DNA of 64,000 bases from Calocera cornea HHB12733 (Eukaryota > Basidiomycota > Dacrymycetes > Dacrymycetales > Dacrymycetaceae), in assembly GCA_001632435.1 (NCBI GenBank), contig KV423978.1, forward strand, positions 1 to 64,000, read 5' to 3'. The notes under the pieces are model-generated. The model was given only the letters and a program-made list of their open reading frames with translations. It was not told where the DNA came from and searched no databases. Positions 12,983 through 25,598 of the stretch are shown piece after piece (positions within the stretch are counted from its first letter, which is position 1; each line of letters starts with the position of its first letter). A program made the position numbers and the translations under genes.

Positions 12983-15900
12983 AGAAACGCCCAGTCCTGG
13001 TTCGTCTTACCCCTTCCCACTAGCAACAAGCGGTCTAAGTGCCTTTTGCACGTCGACGGTCTGTACGACGGTAATGATGCTGGCCCCAAGATAGCTAAAG
13101 CCCAAAGTGCGGCGTGGTCTCAAATGCGACACGGAACGGAGTGGTGAACCAGTTATGAGGGACAGGCACACTACCCAAATGTTGCTTCCAAGTTGCTACT
13201 GATTGCTTTAAACGGGGCTATACAGCGTTAGTCAGCAAATTAAGCCGAGCGGCACGCACGGAAGTAACCAAGGGGGGAAAGGGTCCCGGAGATCAATATA
13301 TCAAATGCCGTTGACGGACTTGATCGCAATGAATGTCCGGTGTGAGATCTTTCTATACCTCTCGACGTTCAACGGTACCGCTGCGTTCGCCGAGGAGACA
13401 ATGTGGGTTGCTGTGGAGACCTGTCTTCATGACACCTCAATCTCGCCACGATCTCGGTCGTCTCAAACATCTTCCTACGCGCGGTTTGTGCTGTACGACA
13501 GATAGCTGCCCGGGTGCTGGCATTAGTATTGTCGATGTCTTCGACTGTGCACGTAGATTCAGGCACCATCATCTCAGACATTGGATTCTTGGCCAGCCTA
13601 TTCTGTGTGAATGAGGCGCACTTGTGCAATGCCCGACTTCATGTCGTAGAGTAGGCCTCGGGATACTGCAGTGTTACCAACCGTTCTCTCGAAGGCTACG
13701 CCTCGTCATGCCGTTGTTCCGCAAGGTTGGGCTCCCGTTCTTCGCGTCAACATGGATGAAGCAAATTAGACCACCTCTGAGAAGTTTTGGAAGGAATATT
13801 CGGGATTTGAGAAGAACGTTCTGAGGGGAGTTGAGTGCATGTCCTCGGAGATACAGCCTTGCTGAGACGAGGGCTTCAGTACCCCAGAAAAGCGCATGGT
13901 GCAAAAGCGTTGCTGGCAAAGGCTCCAGCTCAGAGCCGATATCGGAGAGGACCGGTTCTCCACCTGCTCCACTTTGCTTCTGTTCACCGCAGGAATCCGG
14001 GTTGTCTCATGAGCTTGGATTTCTTCAGCCGCTATTTCCATGGCGTGGCCCGCAGCGTAGCATCGTACTCCCGCCAAGACCCTCTGCGGCCTTGACAGCG
14101 ATTGGAAGGTTACACGGCCCGGATTCTAGTTGACGTCCATATTCTAGGACTTGGCTTCGGGAAGTTCAGGATGAGGGGCCCAGAGCATACATGGGGAGGA
14201 AGAACCCTCTAATGCTACGGTACTTCTCACAGCACCGGGAACTGACCGGTGCCGTATGCAGCATCCACGACACGCATAGCAGTGGCTTTCCCAAGGGCGA
14301 ACGCCGTAGACGCAAGTGAAATAAGTATAGCTGGCTCAAACGGCAACACATCTAACCGACTCAATCTGGACAATCCTATTCCAACACCTAGGGAAGGTCA
14401 GAGATTGTTTGTACATATGTACCTGATAAAGCGCTTCAACACCCTAAGCCATATTCTAAGGGGGAGACCCAGTTTGTGCGCCGAAGGATACTCAGGCACC
14501 GACTTTCTGAAAATACATTTGCCAACCCGCTGGTCTAGCCGGTGTCATACTGTCAAACGGACACGGGGCAAGACAAGCAACATTTCTCAGCTACGCGAGA
14601 CTGGGATACTCGAACATTAGTGCTCTCTCTTGAATACAATTTACAAACACAGGTCGTGAGTCTGAGTATATTGCGGTGGCCCCCCAATTCACGTGGTATG
14701 GCACCCGTACAATGGATCGTTGGGCTACTCTTCGATAATAGCTCCTTGTCGGCAACAGTGTTGGATATGCAAAAGTGAAACTTGGGGTTGCACCCCAGCT
14801 ATATTGTATTATGTTAATACCCAGCTCCAGTGGACCAGTATGCACATGTTGCCCGAGGGAGTTTGAGAACCTTGATCTGTTTCTCCCAGGGCACAGAACT
14901 CCAAGGATCATCACCGCTCTGCTTCCTTGTGCAGCGCGTTTACGGCCAAAACGAAGGAGGGTTTCGGAAGTACCTAGGGTGGCCTGGGCGTCAACGCCGG
15001 GAGGCTGGGCCGGCCCAGATTACAAATCGTCACATGTCAACATGCCGAGCTCACCGCGCATCGCAAAATGGACTACGGTACGATATGACACCACGCACAG
15101 AAACCGAAAGAAACGCGATGAACAATGATTACTTAACATGTTAACCCTTTGTCATAACATGGGACATGTCCCGATTATGCGTTTCCTGCCCCGGAATCAC
15201 TCTGCGCTATGGCAGACCTGTGCAATCATCGGAATCGGATAGCCTCATCCGGACCTCGGCGTAAGTAGGCTACGCTGAACACGCGCAGCCACGGCGAAGG
15301 CTGTAACACGGGTTCCAACATTGCACAGTCTGCTGTCCACTGCTCGGAGAGATCACCCAGGAGTAGCAATTGTTCGTTGCTGTGTCCGATTGTGACGGTA
15401 TGAGATTTCATCTCGTCCCGCCATGTCGACAGGCTACATCTGGGTGAAGGGGTGATTTTGGATCTACGCCGAGGTCGCAGCATGTGTCAACCAGCGGAGA
15501 CCCGCGTCGGCTGTTCGGGCGGGTGTTCGGGATGAAAGTTTAAGGCAGATCAGTCAACAGTTCCGGCGGCCCCCGGAGCTTTCTTTGATGAAACGCATCG
15601 AGACAAATGAGATGGCAGTTTTCATCGCGGTCCAAGGGACAATAGCGGAGTTGGAATGCATATCGACGAAGACAGCTCGATTCAGCGCCAAAACGTGGTC
15701 CGATCAGATAGCAAATTCGATTGTTCAAGGGCGGCTGAGCTGCTACCGACTGCGCAGGGTGACAAGCAGGCCAAGCCACGGCCGATTGCGGCTGTCTCGA
15801 GCTCTCGCCTGTCAGCTTGTTATCCATGAGTACTCGTACATACGAACGCAGCGGATTGGCAGCGTCATCTTCTGGCGGAACTTTTCTACAGCAGCCGCCG

Positions 15901-16371
15901 AGTGATGTCCGAATATCTTCACATGGAGATATATGAGTCTCCTCGTGACGCTTGCGGTTGATGGTACGAATACCCCTGTCACGGAGACATGTTGATCAGG
16001 CGGCTCGGCGAGATTCAAAGGTTGAAACTGCTCAGCTCTGCTAGGAGCGGCCGCAAGGGATATCCAGCGATACGCAGTAATGGCCGCAGCGCATTAGACC
16101 AGAAGGGGCAGTCATGGTGAGACATAGCGATGGTGAAGCCGTACAAATGGAATCCCAGGGCAAGGGGGGGAGTGCAGGATTTGAGAGGAACAGGTTGAGG
16201 CCAGTGTAGAGTATTTGGTCCGAGGAAGAACTGCCCCTGGGCGCTAGGCATCGAAAACCAGAACAGGGTTGGTAAGCGCCGGATTCATGATGCGCCCGCG
16301 CTAAACGCAAGCGCCCAAGCCAGGCAGACGCGGCGTCGGATTGGGTGCGTCTGATGGACGCCTGTACAGTT

Positions 16372-16379
16372 GGTATAAG
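16372..16379 (+). promoter_or_regulatory. TATA-like box of GID4
   Basis: GTATAAGA, 93 bp before the ATG at 16472. The first ATG downstream of it is that in-frame ATG, which supports using it as the GID4 start. Confidence 0.5.
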
Positions 16380-16471
16380 AGGAGGGCCACGCTTGCAAAC
16401 ACGGAGAAACGATTGAATAATCCGAGTGAGGAATTCAACAAACGACGTCAACGAAACGAGCCCTCAGGATC

Positions 16472-18491
16472 ATGGTACGGCCAAGCGACCAAAAAGGCAG
16501 GAGGCGGGATCAAACCCGCGTGGTTTCGGGCCCAGGGCCGAGAGTGCTGGTGCCCCACACCCATCCACCAAGCACAACACCCTCACGGCCGTCTGCAATC
16601 GTCATCAACGCCCGACATCGCACGAGCTCGACGACGACGACGACGATGCCCGCAACCCTCCCACCACCAACGCCCACCCCGGTCCCGGAGACCTCTGCCG
16701 ACTACTTTGGCGAGCCGTCCGCTATTTCACAGCACCAGCACGTGGACACAGCCAGCCCGCATGCGACAGCGCAATCCCAGGTCAAGCGATGCTATCAATG
16801 CCGCTCGCCCCTCTCCTCCGATAGCAACATGACTTTTCACATCGAGCTCTTCGAGGGAGATGGCATGGGTGGTGGTGTCTCGAGGCAGGAACAAATCTGC
16901 GCCCGCTGCGTGATAAGGGGCGGGATCCTAGGAAACGTAGGGGAGGACGGTATGGCGGTGCAGGAGGATGATGTGAATGCCGATAATGAGATCGGGATGG
17001 AAATAGACGACAGGACGCGGTGCTCAAGCCGGCTGGATGGACTGGAGCAAGATTCCGTGGACGGGGCGGTGGATGGCGAACCAAATGTCCACCTGGTCGA
17101 TTCAATCGTTCACCAGGATCACCCGCCTTTCACCCCTCCGCATTCGCCCAATCCTATCGACAATGTCGAAGCCGGTGGATCGCGCCGATCGTCCTTCGAT
17201 CTCCGTCGACAAGATGCCTTCGCGGGCGGCTCGGGCTCCAGCTCCACGACTGGTGCGCCATCCCCGCCTCCAGCGGCCCAGGTGTGTTCCAGCTTGCCCA
17301 CCAATTATGGCGAATATCATGCTGGTCCTTCCACCAACCAGCACACTCCGCCTCGTACACCGTCCCCGCAGAACACGGACGATGGCTTATATGCAGCCCA
17401 TGCCGTGGATACAATCTTCGAGGAGCCTGCTTCTCGCCCCGAGATAGCGAAGGCACGGAAGGTCGTTCTGCCGGATCTGTACACCGACATCACCCATCTC
17501 AAGCGCCGCAGCGATGGACGGGGATGCTTGTACCCTGGCAGTGTGTTTAGTGGTACACAGAGGAGTGGAAGGAACAGCTACGACGTGACAGTCACCATTG
17601 TTGTACGTGCATATATCTGCCTTTTCAGATCTGGGTTGCTGAGCACGGCTTTAGGACGTGTCTTTTGCCGAAGCGACGCTCACCGGATATCTGCTCATCC
17701 ACAACCTTACTCCGTCTCACCCACGCCTGACCACGCTGTTCACTGCCGACATCATCGGAGGTCCTCACCATGGCTTCCACACCGGCCAGTGGGGCGCCAC
17801 CGAAGAAGACGACTTGACCCACTGGAGCCGTTTCCGCGGGTTTTCTGGTCTGAAGAAGGAGTTGAGAGGTCCCCGTGGGATAGTGGACAGTCGAGAGAGG
17901 AACTGCGTCTTTATGCGGTGGAAGGAGCGGTTCTTGGTGCCCGACCATCGTGTGCGGGATATCAATGGGGCGAGCTTCGCAGGTGAGCCGGTCGACGACC
18001 ATGCGGGCGTCAAATTGCCGCCCGTGTCGTATGATATGAATTGGTTCTGATCTGGCCGTGACCTTCCAGGATTCTATTACGTATGCGTCGACTTCGACCC
18101 TACCACCCCATCCGATAATTCGAGCAGCCTCACGTACCCGTCGTCTTCTCAGCACTCGCTCACTCAATCCCGGCTTCCCCCCACGCCGCGTGCGCACACT
18201 GCCGCTGCCCCGTCGGGTGGCCGGTCTCGTGCGGCCACGCTCATGGCGGACGTCAAGTCGTTCGATTGGACTACCCATGAGAGGGAGAAGGTTGAAGCCA
18301 TGGAGCGGGCAAGAGGGAAAGGCTACGGCACAGCTCAGATGGAGGGACTGTATTTCCATCAGAACTCCGAGCCGTGAGTTGCCTTCCGGCGCTATCGACG
18401 GCACGTGCTGACTAACATGATATGCAGGTACCAACATCTCTCGCTGCGCCACATCCCCGAGCGCACTAGCGCCACGTTCGAGTTCCGTTGA
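16472..18491 (+). CDS. GID4: Gid4/Vid24 substrate receptor of the GID/CTLH ubiquitin ligase
   Basis: Gid4 binds Pro/N-degrons, such as those of gluconeogenic enzymes, and presents them to the GID E3 ligase. Exons: 16472-17602, 17655-17982, 18070-18373, 18428-18491; 608 residues. The Vid24 beta-barrel occupies about residues 350-608: GSVFSGTQRSGRNSYDV, EATLTGYLLIHNLT, ADIIGG, FYYVCVDF, and the terminal YFHQNSEPYQHLSLRHIPE. The long N-terminal half is low-complexity, with two CxxC pairs (CYQC near residue 110 and CARC near 149) that could bind zinc. I use ATG 16472, the first after the TATA box; an in-frame ATG at 16646 is the alternative. The family identity is certain; the role of the N-terminal extension is unknown. 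Confidence 0.93.
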
Positions 18492-20226
18492 ACTCCACCC
18501 CACCTTCCGGTAACTTAAATCATAATCCCTATCTCCGCATCCTTGTACAACCGCCTGCCTTCCGACTATCTTGTACGATAGCTATCGTTTTGATCTTCGA
18601 CCTTTTCTTCTTGGCTGTTGTACTTACTCACTTTACACGAGCGTCTTGACCAGATACCTGAATGGAATTCCTAGTCTCATTGTTAGCCCCATAGCAGCTC
18701 TCCACGCGAAGGTTGTATTCTGACGATAAAATACCTGTCCAATCCAGAGGGCTGTACGCGTTCGGCTATAGATCACCTTTCGCGGTTAGCCGGCTCACAG
18801 CCTCAGTGTTCCGGCATGTATGTTTCTCCTTCTCGGGCCCGCCGCCCAAATTGGAATGTATACCCCTTCTCATCTTCCGAATATCCAATCACCAGCCTGA
18901 ACCTTTCACGGACTCCGGTACATAGCTCACACCCCGGTACTGGCACCGGCATGGAGTTTGCCTCCATAGATCCGAGGGTTAATCGAAGCGCCGAGGTCTC
19001 GGCCACATTCGCTGTGTATGCACATGGACAAGTGAAAGGTTTTGACCATAATCACCTCTTGGTCAGACAAGGCTGGTGCGTGAGATCCATTGTTCTTCAT
19101 GTGGACGGCTTCGAATCGGGCACGGTGTTCCTTCGACTGGTCCTGGGCTGGTTGCAGAATCCCTCTATAATTGAATAGAATAGACGTGAAACCCCCCGCT
19201 TTCAAGATGACAAGTGTCGCAGCACGGATCGTGAAAGGGAGCCTCCCATTGTACGAGAACGGCCCTGCCGGAATGTCATTCACCGCGTCCAGCGCCGCTG
19301 TGAGGCTGGTTTAGATGGTGCGCACATTCAGGTTCATCCGCCCTCCACTCACCACCCAAAGAGAGTGTGATGGGATAATACGCCTGCTTTGACACCGCGG
19401 ACACTTGCCGTGGCGAGAACGTGGGAGGCTGGAGCACCCCGTTACCATTAGCAAAGGCCCGCCTGAGGCGCTACCTCATTCTGGCATGACCAAGACGCAC
19501 ATCAGCTCAGTTCTTATTGGTGGTCGAATGAAGATGAGCACCATGCGCCATATTTCTAATCCACACCCACTCGGTTCAACGAAGCACCCCAACTGTGTTC
19601 GGTCACCGTTCAATGTGCACCACGATGGAGACACCGAAGGAACCGTGTCGGGGATGCAGCAGGGGTGGACGACCAGCGATCAGGCTGGCAGCTCTGGCTC
19701 CAGACGTTCTAAAGCATAATGGACCACCGTCGAAAATACTTCTCGAGAGAAGAGAGGCATTGTATCATGCCGGTTACCCGCCTGAGATGTGTAGATGATG
19801 CTGGATTGGGCTGTCAGGCCAAATTGGTGTGAGGCAGAACAACTTGCGGTTTGCCCCTGGAAGAATTTCTCGAGAGCAGGAGTCTATATAATAGGGAGTC
19901 CGGATAGGCTGAGAGGGCGGGAGGAAGGAAGGCTACCATCAGAGGTGGATGTGAGGCCTTAACACGCGCAACGTGACAGTGCGTCAGGTCATCGGAGGCC
20001 CCTTGACGCGTCTCTCCCGAACTGGGTTGTACTCACCCTCTTTCCACTTTCCACTCCTTCTACGACCCCTCTCGTGCCTCCTATAACCTGGCACTTCTTT
20101 CCCAAATATTTCTCCGATACCCTGCAGATTATCGACGAGTTGGAGGCCTGAGTTGAAGGCTTTAGGCCTTGTTCGACGTCGCTGAAGTTTTCTGCCGAGG
20201 TAACGGAACGTACCGCCATCTCCCAC
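18492..20226. other. Intergenic; promoter of the AT-hook gene
   Basis: No convincing gene. A TATA-like CTATATAATA lies at about 19883-19892, roughly 335 bp before the ATG at 20227, which would leave a leader of about 300 nt. The first few hundred bases are AT-richer and probably GID4 3' UTR. Confidence 0.4.
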
Positions 20227-22777
20227 ATGGACCGGCAAGCCTCGTCGTCCGCACCTCGTGTGATCGTCCCACAAATCCCTCCTGGACTCACAGAAGACAT
20301 TCTCTCCAAGATGATTGTTAGCTCAACCAATAGCGGGCCTTCCAGATCCACGACGCCCCAATCAAGCCTAATATCGCATGCGGCGGCGATACCTGGAACA
20401 ACTGCCTTGCCGATTCTCAATGGAGTTCCCCGCCTGGCCGCCTTCCCTCAGTTTCGCCTCACCCCAGATGATACAGCTCCAGACGATAACATCGATCTGA
20501 AGGAAGACGAGTTAGTTGGACCTCCACCCAACAACGAGCTGCTTAATCTGTATCAGCAAGCCAGCACTCCGCAAGAAGGCCTGACAAACGTCGCAAAATA
20601 CATGGGGGAATTCATGGCTCTCCTAAGATTGGACATGGAGATCTCCGGTTTCTTTGTCGCTCCTGTTCCAGGAAACTCAGCCCGGGCGGTCAACTGCAAC
20701 AATCATTGGTTTCTGGGTGTCCCTCTTAAAGCTCGTCTAGGATTCGTGCATCCTGTCGGAGGCTCTTGGCAGATCCCTGACAAACCGGTAATTGATGCTA
20801 CTGCTCCCTCCGACCTGGAGGACGACGAATACTCCGAGATCTCCATGGAGGATACTTCTATTCCTGGGATGGGGCTGTCTAGAGTCGATGGGACGGACGA
20901 TACGACTACCAACGGCATCCCGATGGCAAAGGAAGACGATGACCTTGTTATTCACTACGATGATGCACCTGTCACTAGAGCGCTCGGTCGTGCTTTCAAG
21001 GATAGCGAGGTCATTCAAGCTAGAGACGACATCAAGCGCATACAGTCACGTCCTGACACGATTGCGCTGGAGATTTCCAAGATGGATTGGCATGCACGGA
21101 AGCGTACATGCCATCTCCACATAATCGCCTTCATGTGTACGTCTGTGGCTTGCAGTGAAAGAGTCCGCCAATTGATGATCCATCCAGACCCGTATATAGG
21201 GAACTCCAACTTCCGAGAAATCCCTGCGCGACTACGCGAGAAACAGCTGTATATATACAACTGGCCGGCTAGATGCACGATCGGGCCCCACGCCAATATC
21301 GCCAAGTATAACGCAGACGACATCCGTGATATGCTGTTCTCCATTTGGCGTGGGAAGATGGAGGTGAAGCCCTGGAGCGAGGAGGATAAATCGCTTGTCT
21401 CCGCAACTCCAACCACTGTGTACAACATCCCTCTTGTGTTCGACTCTACGGGCAAGGCCATACGCTTCGAGCGAGATCTGGACCCCGATCAGGTAGCCTA
21501 TGGCTCGGACGTTGCCGACACTCCCGCACCCTCCGATAGAGAGGGATCTGTGGATCTCCGACGTATCATTCAAGCCCCTAGGGCGCGTGGGAGGCCCCGC
21601 AAATTCCCGGTAGGCTTCACGCCGACGCCCAGCCCAGCTCCCGGGCAGGATACTAGTCGAGGATCGAGCTCAGCCGCTGCAGAAGCAATCCTGCCGAAAC
21701 GTCGAGGTCGTCCTCCCAAATACCCCAAGTCCCCTGACACTCTCAAGTCTCCTGACACGCTAAAGTCCCCTGACACTGTTACCCCTCCCGTGCTGCCCCC
21801 TGCTCCTGTCTCTCCTCAAACATCCCTACGAGCGGAAGACGTCGACTTCCACAAGTATGTTGAAGATCCACGGAGGGACAATAAGCGATTCTTCCCGGAT
21901 GCGCTGGTGATCGAGGCGCAGGGTGTAATCCTGGAGCGTAGGAAGGATCTAGCGCATGCGAAAGAGTGGATGGAGAAGTTTGACTGGAATACGAGACGGA
22001 AATTGTGCAGGCTTCACCTGAACGCATTTCTATGTGAGTGAACTCTACATTCTCTGCGACCTCGAGCTGACGTTCCCTGCTAGTTGAACAGCTGGGCAAT
22101 ACCGAATTCCATGAGATCCTCGAGCGCCTGCATAGGAAGCGGCTGCGTCTATTCGGCTGGCCTGCTATTTGCGAGGTACCGGGAGGACAGCATGTCGGGA
22201 ACTGGAACAAGTTGCAGGTCGAGGCGCTGTTCCTTGCGATATGGGACGACAGCCTGCACTTTGAGCGGTGGCATAACTGTGAACATCGTGCCCTGATATT
22301 ACCTTGGAAAGTGCTGACGTAACTCATCTAGTCGAGCAAGCAAAGAACTACCCCTACCTCATTGAGGACACGAAAGGCGAACGTCACCGCCCAAAGCCAG
22401 AGCAAGTCGACGTCCCGCGCGATCACGAGCCGAACAGCCTGACGTACGGTCTCCCACTGGACACACCGATGGACCTACGTAAGATATACCTCTCACACCT
22501 TGCCCGCGAGCAGGGAAGGAAAGGGAAGGAGCGAGCGCTGGACAGCGAGGGGGAGGGTACGCCTGGGCTGGACGATGAGAGGGAGGAGACGCCGGAGTCG
22601 AGTGAGGGGAGACGTGCGTATGGTCTGAGGAACAGGGGAAGAGACTCGGGGGGCAGCGGTGGAGGTATGGGTATGAATACGCCTGCAGAGGGGGAGAAGG
22701 GGAGGAAGCGGCCGGCGGAGGAGGATGAAGAGCGGAGCGGGAGTGGCCAGATGAAACGAGCGAGGTGGGGCGAATGA
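20227..22777 (+). CDS. AT-hook protein with a duplicated unknown domain
   Basis: Exons 20227-22033, 22084-22278 and 22332-22777 give 815 residues. Two AT-hook cores (RGRPRK near residue 452 and RRGRPPK near 491) predict binding in the minor groove of AT-rich DNA. A threefold KSPDTL repeat follows (21727-21777). Two copies of an unnamed domain of about 120 residues flank the hooks (about 243-385 and 543-680). Both have W-x2-R, then C-x-LH-x2-AF, and end in a GWP/NWP turn and an L-x-x-IW helix. The tail is acidic, then basic, with KRARWGE at the end, likely nuclear. I do not recognise the duplicated domain; the function is inferred only as a nuclear DNA-binding protein. Confidence 0.8.
21727..21777 (+). 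repeat. Short in-frame tandem repeat (three units)
   Basis: Three near-identical 15-18-nt units encoding K-S-P-D-T-(L/V), just after the second AT-hook. The SP dipeptides could be proline-directed phosphorylation sites (inference). Confidence 0.8.
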
Positions 22778-23342
22778 GGAGGCGCTGCTGCTGAAATTCA
22801 CGCAGTTGAGAGGACGACGAGTGAAGGCAAGTGAAAGGCCTCGCGATCCATGTCCACGAATTACACTGTCACAATTACACAATACGAAGCTTCGAAATGC
22901 TAAGTTATTACTGTATGTTCCGGCGAGATTGTGCTCGCTCGTTGGGCAGTGGAATTTTGCAGCCTTCCGAAGCTGATCGCCGCCTCCCTGGAACGCCAGC
23001 TTCGAGATTACTCCTGCTAACCTCCCAGTGATCTGACTTCGAAGCAGCAGCATTGTCGCCGAACGCTTGGCACAACTTTCCTTATGTGCTCGTCCTTGCC
23101 TCATGTTACCTTCCGACGCGGAGGACCTCGGCTCCGGCCCATTCCACCGGGTGAACGATGAGCCCCCCCGCGACGTCAGGTCCGCCTAAAATGCCGTCCC
23201 CGCATACACCATCATGCGGCCCTTCTTCCCTTCTTGCCCTCTGCTTTCCTCTTTTCGGGCTTACCAATCCCCTCCGGAGTGCTTGAGAGCCAGACAGAGT
23301 CGGTCAAGGCTCGGTACCTAGCTCAACAGCGCGTGAACGGCT
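22778..23342. other. Intergenic, thiolase promoter
   Basis: 565 bp with no supported gene. The composition rises sharply in GC towards the thiolase start. Confidence 0.4.
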
Positions 23343-24917
23343 ATGTTGGCAACCCCGACCCTCACCGGCGCGGCACGGCGCATCGCGCCGACGCTTGTGC
23401 AGCGTGCAGCTGGCCCGGCGAGGCGGCACGCGCATTCTGCCGCTGTGGAGAAGCTGCTGCAGAAGAACAAGGACGATGTGGTGATCACGTTTGCGAAGCG
23501 GACCGCGATGGGCAGGGTGTGTGCTCTTCCGCTTCCTGACTGCTTGGCTGACGCGCAGGGTAGTACAAGAAGGGCCAGTATGCGAACCACTCCATCGATG
23601 AGCTACTGCATTCCACTTTCCGGGTATGAACCATTCCCGTATCTACTCTATCTATCACCCATGCTGCTCGCAGGCAACGCTCGAAGCCACCGGGCTCGAG
23701 CCATCAACAATCGACGACATCGTCGTGGGCACATGCCACCCGCCGTCCCCGCTGTACGTGTCCCGCGCGGCGGCGCTCGCGGCGGGCATCCCGGAGACGG
23801 TGCCGGTGCAGACGGTGAACCGGCTGTGCTCCTCGGGGCTGATGGCCATCCGGACGGTGGCGAACACGATCATTGCTGGGGAGGCGGAGATCGGGCTGGC
23901 GGTCGGGGCGGAGAGCATGAGCCAGAAGTGAGTCCGCGTTGTGCCGTGGGCCCGGGCAGGCGCTGATGGGACGGCCTGTGGAGCCCGCGCCCGACGCCCC
24001 AGATCTCCGAGACGGTGTCGGGGAACGCGCAGGCGCACGACTGCATCGAGCCGATGGGGTGGACGTCCGAGATGGTCGCGGAGCAGTTCCAGATCGGCCG
24101 GGCGAAGCAGGACGCGTACGCGCTGCGCTCGCACCAGCGGGCGGAGCGCGCGCTCCACGCGGGCATCTTCGCCGAGGAGATCATGCCGATCCGGATCGGC
24201 GGCACGCAGGCGACGGCGGACGACATGATCCGGACGGGGACGACCGCCGAGTCGCTCGCCAAGCTCAAGCCGGCGTTCATGGGCTGGGGCGGGGAGCACA
24301 GCACGGCGGGCAACTCGAGCGGGATCGGCGATGGTGCCGCCGTGTGCGTGCTCATGCGCCGCGAGACGGCCCTGCGCACCGGGGCGAGGATCGTCGGCAA
24401 GTGGGTCGGATGCGCTGTCGCTGGTACGTTCCTCCCTTTCCCCCGACCGCGACCGCGACCGCGGCTCCAGCTCACCACCCGGGCCAGGCGTCGAGCCCCG
24501 GTACATGGGCGTCGGGCCGGTCTACGCGATCCCCAAGGTGCTCGCGCAGCACGGGCTCACGCAGGCGGACGTCGACATCTGGGAGATCAACGAGGCGTTC
24601 GCCTCGCAGTTCGCGTACTGCATGGAGCAGCTTGGCTTGGACCCGGAGCGCGTGAACCCGAACGGGGGCGCGATCGCGCTCACGCACCCGCTGGGCATGA
24701 GTGAGTCCTTTCTCTCTGCGGTCTGCGGCCTGCGGTCTGCGGCCTGCTTGGGCCGGTGCTGGGTGCGGTGCTGACGGTGTGCGCAGCGGGCGTACGACTC
24801 GCCGTGACCGGGCTGCACGAGCTGCAGAGGCGGAACGAGGACGTGCTGTGCACGAGCATGTGCATCGGCAGCGGGATGGGCGCCGCGGCGATATTCGTCA
24901 ACGAGGCGAAGCACTAG
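23343..24917 (+). CDS. 3-ketoacyl-CoA thiolase (ACAA1/Pot1 type)
   Basis: Last step of fatty-acid beta-oxidation: thiolytic cleavage of 3-ketoacyl-CoA. Exons: 23343-23516, 23564-23623, 23674-23927, 23984-24423, 24488-24700, 24787-24917; 423 residues. The nucleophile Cys130 lies in [11 protein letters not shown], the second active Cys in [12 protein letters not shown], and the catalytic His in [14 protein letters not shown]. The usual GHPLGCTG is changed to THPLGMTG here. Other family blocks are [23 protein letters not shown] and [11 protein letters not shown]. The N-terminus ([16 protein letters not shown]) is Arg-rich and acid-free like a mitochondrial presequence. An imperfect PTS2-like RI-x5-Q also occurs and there is no PTS1, so localisation is open. 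Confidence 0.93.
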
Positions 24918-25041
24918 ACTGGAGCATATATGCGGTTGGGAGCGGTGCACTAGGTACATACTTTGCAGTGCCGAATCATACTATCCTGCCGGTCGAATAT
25001 GGGTGTTCCTACTCCGCCCGGCGCGCCGGTTCCCTTCCACG

Positions 25042-25162
25042 TCCCCCCCCCCCCCCCCCCCCNNNNNNNNNNNNNNNNNNNNNNNNNNNNNNNNNNNNNN
25101 NNNNNNNNNNNNNNNNNNNNNNNNNNNNNNNNNNNNNNNNNNNNNNNNNNNNNNNNNNNNNN
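25042..25162. other. Poly-C run and 100-base assembly gap
   Basis: A run of C (about 25043-25062) is followed by exactly 100 N (25063-25162), a default-size scaffold gap between the thiolase and DUF423 3' ends. The homopolymer probably stopped the read. Real sequence of unknown length is missing. Confidence 0.95.
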
Positions 25163-25164
25163 AG

Positions 25165-25598
25165 CTAGAACCTGACCCTGCCCTTGCTGAGCGCGAGCAT
25201 GACCCACCCGGCGATCAAGAAGCTTCCCCCGAGGGGCGTGAGCGGGCCGAGGACCTTCCTTGCGCCGTGGCCCTTGGGGAGGAAGGTGAGCCCGTAGATG
25301 GACCCGCTGAAGAGGCCGATGCCGGCTGTGAAGAGGTAGCCGGGGGCGAGCGCGGCGGCGGGGGGCAGGGCGGAGACGTAGAGGAGGACGGCGGAGTGGA
25401 GGAGCTGGTAGGAGGCCGCCGTCTGCCAGGACTCGAGCTGGTACGGCGTGAGGCGCGCGCGCAGCGTGTGCGTGCCGAAGGCGCTGCGGGGGGGGTTAGC
25501 GGTGGGGTGGGAGGGGAGGGGAGGACGGACCCTGCTATGCAGGCTGCTGCGCCTGAGAGGCCTGCGATGGTGTGCCAGGGGAGGGTGGGCAGAGGCAT
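25165..25598 (-). CDS. DUF423/TMEM256-like small membrane protein
   Basis: Exons 25531-25598 and 25165-25483, with the stop three bases from the assembly gap; 128 residues. The order of motifs is that of the DUF423 (YgdD/TMEM256) family: an N-terminal hydrophobic GLSGAAACIAGAFGTHTL, then WQTAASYQLLHSAVLL, a third hydrophobic helix with GLFSGSIYGL, and the C-terminal GPLTPLGGSFLIAGWVML. Four membrane segments are expected. The function is unknown in the family. The unspliced reading of the first exon runs into a Pro/Ser-rich shadow frame, so the 47-bp intron (donor GTCCGT) is needed. The gene converges with the thiolase. Confidence 0.85.

Larger units (their letters stand above)
11640..16471. 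other. Gene-poor 4.8-kb stretch
   Basis: No ORF over about 125 codons has family character on either strand. Structure seen: a perfect 14-bp inverted repeat (12942-12955/12969-12982) and two 12-bp palindromes at 15133-15144 and 15161-15172. A TATA-like GTATAAGA at 16372-16379 belongs to GID4. The stretch may be decayed transposon DNA, but no terminal repeats or transposase remnants could be recognised. Confidence 0.45.

Noticed and set aside
15133..15172. Two 12-bp palindromes as a regulatory pair
   Set aside because: Several 12-bp palindromes are expected by chance in 64 kb, and no gene starts nearby.
25215..25598. 127-codon Ser/Pro-rich reading of the minus strand
   Set aside because: Runs out of frame after the first exon; the spliced frame gives a clear DUF423 protein.
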